Shown here piece after piece: positions 51,548 to 60,542 of a stretch of DNA of 64,000 nucleotides. Source of the stretch: Gaiellasilicea sp963763755 (lineage in GTDB: Bacteria; Actinomycetota; Thermoleophilia; Gaiellales; Gaiellaceae); NCBI GenBank assembly GCA_963763755.1, contig CAVXQE010000012.1, forward strand, positions 806,001-870,000, given 5' to 3'. Position numbers and translations under genes: made by a program. The notes under the pieces were generated by a model. It ran no database searches, was not told the origin of the DNA, and saw nothing but the letters and a program-made list of their open reading frames with translations. Every line of letters begins with the position of its first letter. The first letter of the stretch is position 1.

Positions 51548-54236
51548 TCGAGTTCACGCTCGACGGGAAGCGGGCCACTGCCGGCGAGGGCGAGCTGCTC
51601 GTGCACGCTGCGGCGCGCAACGGCGTGTTCATCCCGACGCTCTGTCACGACGACAAGCTCGAGCCGTACGGCGGCTGCCGGATGTGCGTCGTCGGGGTCG
51701 AGGGCGCGCCGCGGCCGCTGCCGGCCTGCGCGACGCGCGTCACCGACGGAATGGTCGTCTCCACCAACTCGAACGTGCCGCAGCTGCGGAAGACGCTGAC
51801 GGAGATGCTCCTCTCCGAGCACCTGAACGAGGATCCGGGTGGGCGCCCGAACGAGCTGGTCGAGCTCGCCGAGGAGATGGGCGCGGAGGCGCCGCTGATC
51901 CTCCCCGACGCCAAGCGGGAGCCGTACGAGGACCGCAACCGGCTGATGGGCTACGAGCCGGACACCTGCATCCTCTGCAACCGCTGCGTCCGCTACACGC
52001 AGGAGGTGATGCAGTGCTCGGCGCTCTCGCTCGAGGGACGTGGGCCGGAGGCGCGGATCGTCCCGACCTGGGGCAAGTCGTGGCTCGACACCGAGTGCGA
52101 GCTCTGCGGCGGCTGCCTGTCGACCTGCCCGACCGGCGCGATCTACGAGAAGTTCCTCGAAGGCGCGGGCGTGGAGGAGCGCGCGCTCGAGCAGACGAAG
52201 ACGACCTGCACGTTCTGTGGGGTCGGCTGCCAGGTCGACCTGAACGTCGACCCCGAGACGAAGCGGATCGTGAAGGTGACGTCGAAACCGGAGTACGTCT
52301 CGAACGACGGCAATCTCTGCGTCAAGGGCCGCTTCGCCTTCAACTTCGTCCACCACCCGGACCGGCTGACCGAGCCGCTCGTCCGGGGCGAGGACGGGGA
52401 GCTACAGCCGACGACCTGGGAGCACGCGCTCCAGGTCGCCGCCGACGGGCTCAAGGGGGTGATGGAACGCCATTCGCCCCAGGCGGTCGGTGTGCTCGCC
52501 TCCGCCCGCCTGACGAACGAGGAGAACTACCTGATCCAGAAGCTCGCCAGGACCGGCCTCAAGACCCACTCCGTCCACTCGTGCGAGGCCACCTGACACG
52601 CTCCGACCCTTTACGGCCTGGTCAGGTCGCTCGGCAGAGGCGCAACCACCAACTCGATCCCGGAGATCGAGAACTGCCGCTTCATGCTCGTGATCGGCTC
52701 GAACACGACCGAGGCGCACCCGGTGCTGGCGCTTCGGATCAAGAAGGCGGTCCGGAACGGCGCCACGCTCGTCGTCGCCGACCCGCGCGCGATCTGGCTG
52801 ACGAAGCTCGCGAAGCGTCACCTGCAGCTGCGCCCCGGCTCGGACGTCTGGCTGCTGAACGCGATCATGCACGTGATCCTCGAGGAAGGCCTTCAGGACG
52901 ACGCGTACATCGCCGCCAACTGCGAGGACTTCGAGTCGGTGCGCGAGGTCGTCGCCCGGTACACGCCCGAGGAGGCCGAGCGCGTCACCGGAGTCTCCGC
53001 CGAGGCGATCCGCGCGACCGCCCGCGAGTATGCCGACCGAACGGCACGCGGCGATCTTCTACACGCTCGGGATCACCGAGCACGCCTGCGGCGTCGACAA
53101 CATCTGGTCGCTCGCGAACCTCGTCCTGATGACCGGCCACCTCGGGCTACGAGTCGACCGGGCTGAACGCGCTCCGCGGCCAGAACAACGTCCAGGGCCT
53201 GAACGACTCGGGTGCAAACCCGCACTACTTCCCCGGCTACCAGCCCTGGGACGACCCGGAGGTGCGCGAGAAGTTCGCCAAGGCCTGGCGCGTCGACCTG
53301 CCCGAGCGTGCCGGCTACCGGCTCGACCAGATGATGTCCGGTCTCCACGACGAGCGAATCAAGGCGCTCTATCTGATCGGGGAGAACCCGGCCCAGACGG
53401 AGCCGAATGCGACGCACGTGCTCGAAGGGCTCTCGAAGCTCGAGTTCGTCGTCGCCCAGGATCTCTTTCTGAACGAGACGTCTGCGAAGCACGCGAACGT
53501 CGTCTTCCCGGCTTCGAGCTTCGCCGAGAAGGACGGCACGTTCACGAACACCGAGCGCCGGATCAACCGCGTGCGCGCAGCCGTTCCGTGCCCCGGCAAC
53601 GCGCGCGGCGATCGTGAGATCGTGATCGCGCTGGCGCGCGCCCTCGGCTGCGACTGGCCGGAGTATCCGGACGCGGAGTCGGTCTGGAACGAGCTCGCCG
53701 ACCTCTCGCCGAACTGGTTCGGGATCCGGTACGACCGGATCGAGCAGGACGGAATGCAGTGGCCGTGCCCCACGCGCGACCATCCGGGAACGAAGTTCCT
53801 GCACGAGGGGCACCCCTCGCTTCCGTCCGGGAAAGGGAAGTTCCACCCCGTCGAGTACCAGCCGCCGATCGAGGAGCCGGATTCCGAGTATCCTTTCGTG
53901 TTGTCAACCGGGAGAACGCTGTACCACTACAACTCGGGGACGATGACCATGCGCGAAAGCGGCATCAAGGACAAGCAGGTGGATCCCTTCTTCGAGATCG
54001 CTCCGGAGGATGCGTCGGCGCTCGGCGTCGCCGACGGCGAATGGGTGCGGTTGGTGTCGCGCCGCGGGAACCTCCAGGCCCGAGCGCAGTTCTCGGACCG
54101 CGTGTATCCAGGGCTCGTCTGGATGGCTCTCCACTTTTCGGAAGCAAAGGTGAACCTGCTCACCCACGACGTGGGCGACCCGCTGATCGGGACGCCCGAG
54201 TACAAGGTTTCCGCCGTCCGGCTGGAGCGAGTCTGA
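51544..54236 (+). CDS. fdhA: Formate dehydrogenase catalytic subunit with in-frame TGA at the Sec position (two later frame changes)
   Basis: Mo/W bis-MGD enzyme oxidising formate, about 897 residues. NuoG-like N-terminus: 2Fe-2S (PYGGCRMCVVG), 4Fe-4S sites (CILCNRCVRYTQEVMQC and CELCGGCLSTCPTG), then the MGD-domain cluster TTCTFCGVGCQVDL. At residue 351 the text reads HSVHSCEAT, TGA (52594-52596), HAPTLYGLVRSLG in the same frame; FDHs have Cys or Sec before H-[AS]-P-T. Later blocks include FMLVIGSNTTEAHPVLALRI, TLGITEHACGVDNIWSLANL and FPASSFAEKDGTFTNTERRI. Frame changes near 53037 and 53148. Start ATG 51544 overlaps the diaphorase stop. Confidence 0.88.
52594..52630 (+). promoter_or_regulatory. 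Sec codon and possible SECIS of fdhA
   Basis: After TGA 52594-52596, ccgacc (52603-52608) can pair with ggtcagg (52620-52626), leaving one bulged A and an 11-nt loop. This is weaker and closer to the TGA than the textbook spacing, so a different fold may be the real one. Confidence 0.4.
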
Positions 54237-54976
54237 GACCGCTCGAGGCCGCGTACTTCGAACCTCTGATTCGCGGCCGCTTCGGGCGGCCGTATCTCTT
54301 CCTGGTCTCGTGCGAGACGACGCAGCGCATGCTCGACTCGTCCCAGCCGGAGGGCGCAGTCGCGGTCACCGACGAGCAGACGGAGGGACGTGGCCGCATG
54401 GGTCGCCGCTGGGAGGCGCCCGCGGGCAGTTCGATCCTGGTCTCGGTCCTGCTGCGCCCACCCGCGGAGCGTCGCGCGGCAGAGCTGACCCTGGTCGCCG
54501 GAGTCGCCACGGCGGTGGTCGTCGAACGCGCGACCGGGCTCGCCGCGCAGATCAAATGGCCGAACGACGTCATGCTCGACCGGCGGAAGGTCGCGGGCGG
54601 GCTCGCGGAGCTGAAGGACGGAGCGGTCGTGCTCGGGATCGGGCTGAACGTGAACCAGGGGCCCGACGAGCTGCCGAGCGAGACCAGGACAGCCGCCGGG
54701 TCGCTCCGGTCCGTGACCGGCCGCGAGTACGAGCGGACCTCGATCCTGGCCGACCTGCTGCTCGAGCTCGAGCTGCGCTACGACGCGTGGCGGGAAGGCG
54801 GCATCGACGCGCTCTACGACGACCTCGGCGCGCGCGACTTTCTGCGCGGCCGCCGCGTGACCGTCGACGGGGTCGCCGGCACGGCACAGATGATCGCGCG
54901 GGACGGACGACTCGTGGTCGAGACGGAGTCAGGCCCGATGCTCGTCGAGAGCGGCGAGGTGCTCTTCGAGCGCTGA
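54233..54976 (+). CDS. birA: Biotin--[acetyl-CoA-carboxylase] ligase, no DNA-binding domain
   Basis: Attaches biotin to carboxylase subunits. The ligase domain has VTDEQTEGRGRMGRRWEAPA (ATP/biotin loop), SSILVSVLLRP, AAQIKWPNDVMLDRRKVAGG and GIGLNVNQGPDELP, then the SH3-like C-terminal domain ending ESGPMLVESGEVLFER. About 247 residues. No ATG, GTG or TTG starts it; a CTG at 54233 overlaps the fdhA stop as CTGA. It is a class I (non-regulatory) BirA. Confidence 0.9.
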   Translation: MRPLEAAYFEPLIRGRFGRPYLFLVSCETTQRMLDSSQPEGAVAVTDEQTEGRGRMGRRWEAPAGSSILVSVLLRPPAERRAAELTLVAGVATAVVVERATGLAAQIKWPNDVMLDRRKVAGGLAELKDGAVVLGIGLNVNQGPDELPSETRTAAGSLRSVTGREYERTSILADLLLELELRYDAWREGGIDALYDDLGARDFLRGRRVTVDGVAGTAQMIARDGRLVVETESGPMLVESGEVLFER

Positions 54977-55471
54977 GAGCGCGTCCGGCGAGTCCACGTC
55001 TGCGAGCTGGCCCAGATCGACCTCGCGCACCCGCAGGTTGACACCGCGCAACGTGTAGTCACGAGCTGCGAGCCGCCGCTCGAGCTCCGGGAGGTCGTCC
55101 TTCGTGTACGCGCCCGGAAGCGGCCCCGTCTGCGGCACGGCCGCGTGCTCGCCGAGCTCACGCAGGAGCTGCGGCGTCACGAGCGGGCAGTCGACCGGCA
55201 GGAAGACGGCGATCTCGTGCGCGGCTGCGCGCAGGCCCGTCACCACGCCCGTGATCGGCGCCTGCGGCTCGGCCGGTTCGACGAGCACCTCGAAAGGGAG
55301 GGCCAGGTCGCCCTTGCCGACGGCGATCCGTTCGTCGCACGCCTCGCCGAGCGTCCGCCACGCCCGCTCTGCGAGCGTCTCCCCGCGCAAACGGGCGAGC
55401 GCCTTCGGCGAACCGAACCTCGAGGAAGCGCCGCCGACGAGCAGGACGCCGGTCAGCGCTCGATCCGCCAC
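54929..55471 (-). CDS. mobA: Molybdenum cofactor guanylyltransferase
   Basis: Adds GMP to molybdopterin to make the MGD cofactor that formate dehydrogenase needs. 180 residues from GTG 55471. N-terminal LLVGGASSRFGSPKALARLR is the nucleotidyltransferase loop; GVVTGLRAAAHEIAVFLPVD and CPLVTPQLLRELGE follow. It overlaps the fdhD end by 19 nt and the convergent birA end by 48 nt. Confidence 0.9.
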   Translation of the reverse strand: MADRALTGVLLVGGASSRFGSPKALARLRGETLAERAWRTLGEACDERIAVGKGDLALPFEVLVEPAEPQAPITGVVTGLRAAAHEIAVFLPVDCPLVTPQLLRELGEHAAVPQTGPLPGAYTKDDLPELERRLAARDYTLRGVNLRVREVDLGQLADVDSPDALSALEEHLAALDEHRA

Positions 55472-56223
55472 GGCTCCGTGTAGATGTTGAGCGAGCCGCC
55501 GCGGACGAAGCCGCACAGCGTGATCCCGCGATCCGCTGCGAGCTCGACGGCGAGCGACGACGGCGCGCCGACGGCGACGAGCAACGGGCATCCCGCAACC
55601 GCCGCTTTCTGGACGAGCTCGAACGAGAGCCGGCCGCTGACGCAGAGGATGCCGGCTGACAACGGCAGCCGTCCGTCGAGGAATGCGCGACCGATCACCT
55701 TGTCGAGGGCGTTGTGCCGGCCGACGTCCTCGCGAACGTAGAGCAGCTCGCCTTCGGACGAGAAGAGGCCGGTCGCATGCAACCCACCCGTGGCCTCGAA
55801 CGCCGCCTGTCCGGCGCGCAATCGTTCCGGGAGTGACGCCACGAGGGACGCCGGGACGGTCAGATCGCTCTCGACCCGAGCCGCCTCGACAGCGACCGCC
55901 TCCAGCGCTCCCTTCCCGCAGACGCCGCAGGACGAGGAGGTGTAGAAGTTCCGCTGTAGCCCGCCGACGTCGGCCTCGGGCGCTTCGACCTCGATCGCGT
56001 TGACCGCGAGGTCGTCCGGAACGCGGGCGCCGAGCGGCGACAGGCCCTCGGAGAGGCAGAATCCGAGCGCGAGCTCCTCGTCGTGCCCGGGAGTCCGCAT
56101 CGTCACGGCCACCGGCACGCCGCCGATCCTGATCTCGAGCGGCTCCTCGACTGCGACGACGTCGCCGTCCTCCCCGCCCGGCACACGCGTCACGCGAACG
56201 CGCGAGATGCTGTTCGGGGGCAT
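55453..56223 (-). CDS. fdhD: Formate dehydrogenase sulfurtransferase FdhD
   Basis: Transfers sulfur from a cysteine desulfurase to the Mo centre of formate dehydrogenase, needed for activity. About 256 residues. EEPLEIRIGGVPVAVTMRTP, GHDEELALGFCLSEG, the C-x-x-C loop YTSSSCGVCGKGALEAV, VREDVGRHNALDKVIGRAFL and SGRLSFELVQKAAVAG are typical. ATG 56223 is preferred over 56244. Transcribed toward mobA, opposite to fdhA. Confidence 0.93.
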   Translation of the reverse strand: MPPNSISRVRVTRVPGGEDGDVVAVEEPLEIRIGGVPVAVTMRTPGHDEELALGFCLSEGLSPLGARVPDDLAVNAIEVEAPEADVGGLQRNFYTSSSCGVCGKGALEAVAVEAARVESDLTVPASLVASLPERLRAGQAAFEATGGLHATGLFSSEGELLYVREDVGRHNALDKVIGRAFLDGRLPLSAGILCVSGRLSFELVQKAAVAGCPLLVAVGAPSSLAVELAADRGITLCGFVRGGSLNIYTEPWRIER

Positions 56224-56343
56224 CCTGTGGGCCGGCGCCTCCATCGGCGCAGAGCGTATCGCGCGGGTTATCGGGGCCTACCGCGCACGTCGACGGGTCC
56301 TACTCGCGCAAGTTGTTGAGTCCTATGGCATCTAGGGATACAC

Positions 56344-56706
56344 ATGAGCGACGCTTCCGTAGAAGATTTTGGCACCGGCCTCCGCGCGCATCTCGGTCTC
56401 GACGAGCCCGAGCTGACGGAGCTGGACGTCGCGATCGCGAAGGTCGAACAACAGGTGCTCGAGCCGATGGCCGAGCCGCGCCAGCCAGTGTTCACCGCGC
56501 TGCCCGCCGATCCGATCGCAGCGCGTGAAGCAGCGCTGGAGGAGCGCGAGTACCAGCTGTCGTTGCGCGAGGCGAACCTCGCGGGCCGCGCTGCCACGAT
56601 CCTCGCCGCCGCGCAGTCGCTCTACGACAGCGTGCCCCAAACCGCATCCGCCCACGACGAGAACGACGAGCTCGCCCGCCTGCGGCGGCGGAAGACCGTC
56701 GCCTGA
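56344..56706 (+). CDS. Hypothetical protein with a helical core
   Basis: 120 residues. Acidic N-terminus (FGTGLRAHLGLDEPELTELD), a Pro-rich middle, then a long charged helix (AAREAALEEREYQLSLREAN and LAGRAATILAAAQSLYDS) likely to be a coiled coil. No family recognised. The next small membrane-protein gene follows 7 bp on, so the pair may act together. Confidence 0.6.
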   Translation: MSDASVEDFGTGLRAHLGLDEPELTELDVAIAKVEQQVLEPMAEPRQPVFTALPADPIAAREAALEEREYQLSLREANLAGRAATILAAAQSLYDSVPQTASAHDENDELARLRRRKTVA

Positions 56707-56713
56707 CGACTAG

Positions 56714-56917
56714 ATGGTCGCCCGAGTCCGCGACGATCGACTTGTCCGCTGGAGCGCGTACGCGGCGGTACCCGTCCTCTGGTTCGCGCTCGCCCTCGTC
56801 AATCCGGTTCTGCTGCTCCTACCGCCGCTCGTCACCCTCTTGCTCTGGACGTTGATGCGCTACGGAATCCTCGACCGGAACGACCCCGTGGTCGAGGACG
56901 ACCCGGACTTCTTCTAG
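56714..56917 (+). CDS. Small membrane protein
   Basis: 67 residues with one long or two short hydrophobic helices (YAAVPVLWFALALVNPVLLL and LPPLVTLLLWTLMRYGI) and an acidic C-terminus (DPVVEDDPDFF). Function unknown. It follows the coiled-coil gene closely. Confidence 0.6.
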   Translation: MVARVRDDRLVRWSAYAAVPVLWFALALVNPVLLLLPPLVTLLLWTLMRYGILDRNDPVVEDDPDFF

Positions 56918-56949
56918 CGGCACTTCAGAGCGCGCGCCGGCCTCACGCG

Positions 56950-58776
56950 TTATTCGACGGTGACGGTCTTGGCGAGGTTGCGCGGCTGGTCGACGTTGAG
57001 GTCGCGCAGGCGCGCGATCCGGTAGGCCAGCAGCTGCAACGGGATGATCCCGAGCACGGCCTGCAGGAAGTTCGGTGTCTTCGGGACGTAGATCACGTCG
57101 TCCGCGTGGTGCTGGATGTCCTCGTTCCCGTCGGTGGCGATCGCGATCACGTGGGCGCCGCGCGCACGCACTTCCTGGATGTTGGAGACGAGCTTGTCGT
57201 AGACGTGGATGTCGGTCGCCACGACGACGACCGGCGTGTCCTCGTCGAGCAGCGCGATCGGCCCGTGCTTCATCTCGCCGGCCGAGTAGGCCTCGGTCGG
57301 GATGTAGCTGATCTCCTTCAGCTTCAGGGCGCCCTCGAGCGCGACCGGAAGCCCGATGTGACGGCCGAGGTAGAAGAAGAACGGCTTGTCGTAGAAGCGC
57401 TGCGCGATCTCCTCGATCGGGTGGTCGCCGTCGAGGAACTGGTCGATCTTCTTCGGCAGCTCGTAGACCTTGTCCAGGATGAACGAGATCTCACCGGCGG
57501 GCATCGTCTCGCGGAGCTGGGCGAGCTTCAGCGCGACGAGGTAGAGCAGGGAGACCTGCGCCGTGAACGTCTTCGACGCCGCGACACCCACCTCGAGCCC
57601 ACAGCGGGTGTAGAGGACCGAGTCGACCTCGCGCGTGATCTGCGAGCCCATCATGTTCGTGATCGCGACCGTCCTGGCGCCCAGCTTCCGGGCGAGCTTC
57701 ATCGCCTCGATCGTGTCGCGCGTCTCGCCGGACTGCGAGATCCCGATCACGAGGGTGTCCTTGTCGATCACCGGATTGCGGTAGATCCACTCGGAAGCGA
57801 TGTCCGGCTCGACCGGGATGCGCGCCCACTCCTCGATCACGTACCGCCCGACAACGCCCGCGTGGTAGGCGGTGCCGCAGGCGAGGATCACGATGCGGCG
57901 CAGCTCGCGCAGCTCGTCCTCCGAGTGGCCGAGGCCCTCGAGGACGAGGGTTCCGTGGCGGACGCGGTCGCCGATCGTCTCCGCGACAGCCTCGCCCTGC
58001 TCGTAGATCTCCTTGAGCATGAACGTCTCGTAGCCGCCCTTCTCGGCGCCCTCGTCGTCCCAGTCGAGCTCGACCGGATCGTGCTCGACCACCGTTCCGT
58101 CCGTGCGCGTGTAGACAGCGCCGGCCGGCGTGATCTCGACGATGTCGCCGTCGTCGGGGAAGACGACGCTGCGCGTCTCGCGCAGGAAGGCTGCGGCGTT
58201 CGAGGCGAGGAACATCTCGCCCTTGCCGATCCCGACGACGAGCGGCGTCTGGTGGCGCGCTGCGACGAGTAGGTCGGGATGGTCGTGGTGGATGACGACG
58301 AACGTGAAGTGCCCCTCGAGCTCGCTGAACGTACGCCGGACCGCCTCCGCGAGGTCTCCCTCGTAGTGGCGCTCGATCAGATGGGTCACCGTCTCGGCGT
58401 CGGTCTCGGACGCGAACGTGTGGCCCTCGGCGAGCAGGCCGTCGCGGAGCTCGCGGTAGTTCTCGACGATCCCGTTCAGGACGATCGAGAGCTTTGCGCC
58501 GTCACAGCCGGCGAGCGGGTGCGCGTTCGCCTCGGTGACGCCGCCGTGTGTCGCCCAGCGCGTGTGCCCCAGCCCGTGGGTTGCGGTCGACCCGTTCGGG
58601 CCTGCCGCCTCCTTCAGGTTCTGGAGATTCCCGACCGCTCTGACGTACTCGAGGCCGCCCTCCTCACGGAGAGCGATCCCGGCCGAGTCGTAGCCGCGGT
58701 ACTCGAGACGCTCTAGACCTTGGAGCAGAAGGGGCTTGCACTCCCGCGGTCCGACGTATCCGATGATTCCGCACAT
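56950..58776 (-). CDS. glmS: Glutamine--fructose-6-phosphate aminotransferase (isomerizing)
   Basis: First step to UDP-GlcNAc for cell wall. 608 residues, intact. N-terminal nucleophile MCGIIGYVG with Cys2. Glutaminase domain with LGHTRWATHGGVTEANAHP. Two SIS domains: RRIVILACGTAYHAGVVGRY, VIGISQSGETRDTIEAMKLA and HIGLPVALEGALKLKEISYI. It ends DQPRNLAKTVTVE as GlmS does. Downstream of glmM on the same strand. Confidence 0.97.
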   Translation of the reverse strand: MCGIIGYVGPRECKPLLLQGLERLEYRGYDSAGIALREEGGLEYVRAVGNLQNLKEAAGPNGSTATHGLGHTRWATHGGVTEANAHPLAGCDGAKLSIVLNGIVENYRELRDGLLAEGHTFASETDAETVTHLIERHYEGDLAEAVRRTFSELEGHFTFVVIHHDHPDLLVAARHQTPLVVGIGKGEMFLASNAAAFLRETRSVVFPDDGDIVEITPAGAVYTRTDGTVVEHDPVELDWDDEGAEKGGYETFMLKEIYEQGEAVAETIGDRVRHGTLVLEGLGHSEDELRELRRIVILACGTAYHAGVVGRYVIEEWARIPVEPDIASEWIYRNPVIDKDTLVIGISQSGETRDTIEAMKLARKLGARTVAITNMMGSQITREVDSVLYTRCGLEVGVAASKTFTAQVSLLYLVALKLAQLRETMPAGEISFILDKVYELPKKIDQFLDGDHPIEEIAQRFYDKPFFFYLGRHIGLPVALEGALKLKEISYIPTEAYSAGEMKHGPIALLDEDTPVVVVATDIHVYDKLVSNIQEVRARGAHVIAIATDGNEDIQHHADDVIYVPKTPNFLQAVLGIIPLQLLAYRIARLRDLNVDQPRNLAKTVTVE

Positions 58777-58846
58777 TCAAGCCCCCCTTTTCCGTATCTG
58801 AACCGCAAAAAACTCCCGAGAATGCGTAAGAGCCCGGCACGCTCTC

Positions 58847-58872
58847 CGCTGCAAAAAGACGTTTTCGCAGCG
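58847..58872 (-). promoter_or_regulatory. Stem-loop in the glmM-glmS gap
   Basis: On the minus strand cgctgcgaaaa and tttttgcagcg pair over 11 bp (one G-U) around the loop cgtc, just after the glmM stop. The remaining 70 nt to glmS contain a T6 run and a GC-rich block. It could be a partial terminator or an mRNA processing site that sets glmS level. No glmS ribozyme core was recognised. Confidence 0.4.
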
Positions 58873-58879
58873 TCGAGGG

Positions 58880-60139
58880 CTAGCCGAGCTCCCTCTGAAC
58901 GAGGGAGGCGATCCTAGCACAGAGATCTCGCGCTTTCTCCTCGGATTCTGCTTCCGCGAGCACGCGAATCAGCGGCTCGGTGCCCGACGCCCGGACGAGC
59001 ACTCGGCCGTTTCCGGCCAGTTCGGCGTTGATCCGATCCGCCTCCGCCAGCACCGCTGCGGGCACCTCGGGGCGGGCGAGCCGCACATTCTCCTTCACCT
59101 GTGCGTATCGCGGCATCACGGCCACGGCCTCGGCGAGCGTCGTTCCCTGGATCGCGCCGCAGAGGAGGAGCGCGGCGGCGAGCCCGTCACCTGTGACGTG
59201 GTCGCGCAGACAGATCACATGGCCGGACTGCTCGCCGCCGAGGACACCGTGCTCCTTGCGGAGCGCTTCGAGCACGTACCGGTCGCCGACGTTCGTGGTG
59301 ACGACACGGATCCCGCGTTCGTCCATCAGGCGGTGGAAGCCGAGGTTCGTCATCACGGTGACCGCGACCATCTCGACGTCGAGATGGAGTGCCAGGACCG
59401 CGAGGATCTGGTCGCCGTCGACGGCATTTCCGTCGGCGTCCACGGCCAGCACGCGGTCGCCGTCGCCGTCGAACGCGACGCCCAGGTCGAGGCCGCCGGC
59501 GCGAACGGTCGCCTGGAGCAGCGACAGATCGGTGGCGCCACAGCCCTCGTTGATGTTCTCGCCGTTCGGTGACGCCGCCACCGCAGTCACCTCGGCCCCG
59601 AGACTCTCGAACGCCTCCGGTGCGATTCCCGAGTACGCGCCGTTCGCGCAGTCGACTGCGATCCGCAGCCCGGTGAGGTCGGTGCCGAAACGCTCGACGA
59701 CGTGCTCCAGGTAGCTGTCCTCGGCGACGGTGACGCGGTCGATCGACCCGCCCCCATGCTGGGGAGCGTCGAGGAGCGCCTCGATCTCCTCCTCGAAAGC
59801 GTCCGTGAGCTTGTTCCCGTCGCTGTCGAAGAACTTGACGCCGTTGTACTCCGGCGGGTTGTGCGAGGCGGTGATCACGACGCCCAGGTCGAGTGCGAGC
59901 AGCGCGACCGCCGGCGTCGGCAGCACTCCGGCCAGGACGGCGTTTCCACCCACGGCAACAACACCGCGAGCGAACGCCTCCTCGAGCTCCGGCCCCGAGC
60001 CGCGCGTGTCGCGGCCGACGAAGACGCGCCCGCGGCCGGACCAGAGAGTCGCAGCCTTGCCGAGCTGCTCGACGAGGTCGACGGTCAGGTCCTCGCCGAA
60101 GACCCCCCGGACTCCGTCGGTGCCGAAGAACCGCCGCAC
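58880..60139 (-). CDS. glmM: Phosphoglucosamine mutase
   Basis: Converts GlcN-6-P to GlcN-1-P. 419 residues from GTG 60139, intact. N-terminal RRFFGTDGVRGVFGEDLTVD; phosphoserine loop VVITASHNPPEYNGVKFFDS; metal site VAFDGDGDRVLAVDADGN; sugar loop GGEQSGHVI; phosphate-binding end VRASGTEPLIRVLAEAES. GTG is preferred over the adjacent TTG. It follows rpsI by 7 bp, an arrangement seen in actinobacteria. Confidence 0.96.
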   Translation of the reverse strand: MRRFFGTDGVRGVFGEDLTVDLVEQLGKAATLWSGRGRVFVGRDTRGSGPELEEAFARGVVAVGGNAVLAGVLPTPAVALLALDLGVVITASHNPPEYNGVKFFDSDGNKLTDAFEEEIEALLDAPQHGGGSIDRVTVAEDSYLEHVVERFGTDLTGLRIAVDCANGAYSGIAPEAFESLGAEVTAVAASPNGENINEGCGATDLSLLQATVRAGGLDLGVAFDGDGDRVLAVDADGNAVDGDQILAVLALHLDVEMVAVTVMTNLGFHRLMDERGIRVVTTNVGDRYVLEALRKEHGVLGGEQSGHVICLRDHVTGDGLAAALLLCGAIQGTTLAEAVAVMPRYAQVKENVRLARPEVPAAVLAEADRINAELAGNGRVLVRASGTEPLIRVLAEAESEEKARDLCARIASLVQRELG

Positions 60140-60146
60140 AAGGGAG

Positions 60147-60542
60147 TTAGCGCTTCGAGAACTGCGGGGCTTTGCGGGCTTTGTGCAGTCCGGCCTTCTT
60201 GCGCTCGACCTGGCGAGCGTCGCGCGTGAGGAATCCCTCGCGCTTGAGCGCGATCCGCAGCTCCGGATCTGCTTCGACGAGCGCACGGGCGATCCCGTGG
60301 CGCACGGCCCCGGCCTGACCCGACGGGCCACCGCCGTGGACACGGACCCGGAGGTCGAACGTCCCTTCGACGCCGGCTGTCTTCAGCGGCGCCAGTGCCA
60401 GCATCCGGTGGGTCATGCGCGGGAAGTAGTCCTCCAGCGTGCGGCCGTTGAACCACGTCTTCCCATCGCCGGGTCGCAGAATCACGCGCGCGACCGAGGT
60501 CTTGCGCTTGCCGGTACCGAGGTATTGCGCCTGCTGTGCCAC
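60147..60542 (-). CDS. rpsI: 30S ribosomal protein S9
   Basis: 131 residues. YLGTGKRKTSVARVILRPGD start, VHGGGPSGQAGAVRHGIARA middle and the basic end KKAGLHKARKAPQFSKR that reaches the P-site tRNA. Starts at GTG whose G overlaps the rplM TAG by one base. Confidence 0.98.
   Translation of the reverse strand: MAQQAQYLGTGKRKTSVARVILRPGDGKTWFNGRTLEDYFPRMTHRMLALAPLKTAGVEGTFDLRVRVHGGGPSGQAGAVRHGIARALVEADPELRIALKREGFLTRDARQVERKKAGLHKARKAPQFSKR

Noticed and set aside
57106..58272. 388-codon plus-strand ORF opposite glmS
   Set aside because: Antisense shadow; composition is Arg/Asp-rich and glmS is intact on the other strand.
58777..58879. glmS ribozyme upstream of glmS
   Set aside because: The gap is only about 100 nt and lacks the ribozyme's conserved core; a simple hairpin is all I can support.
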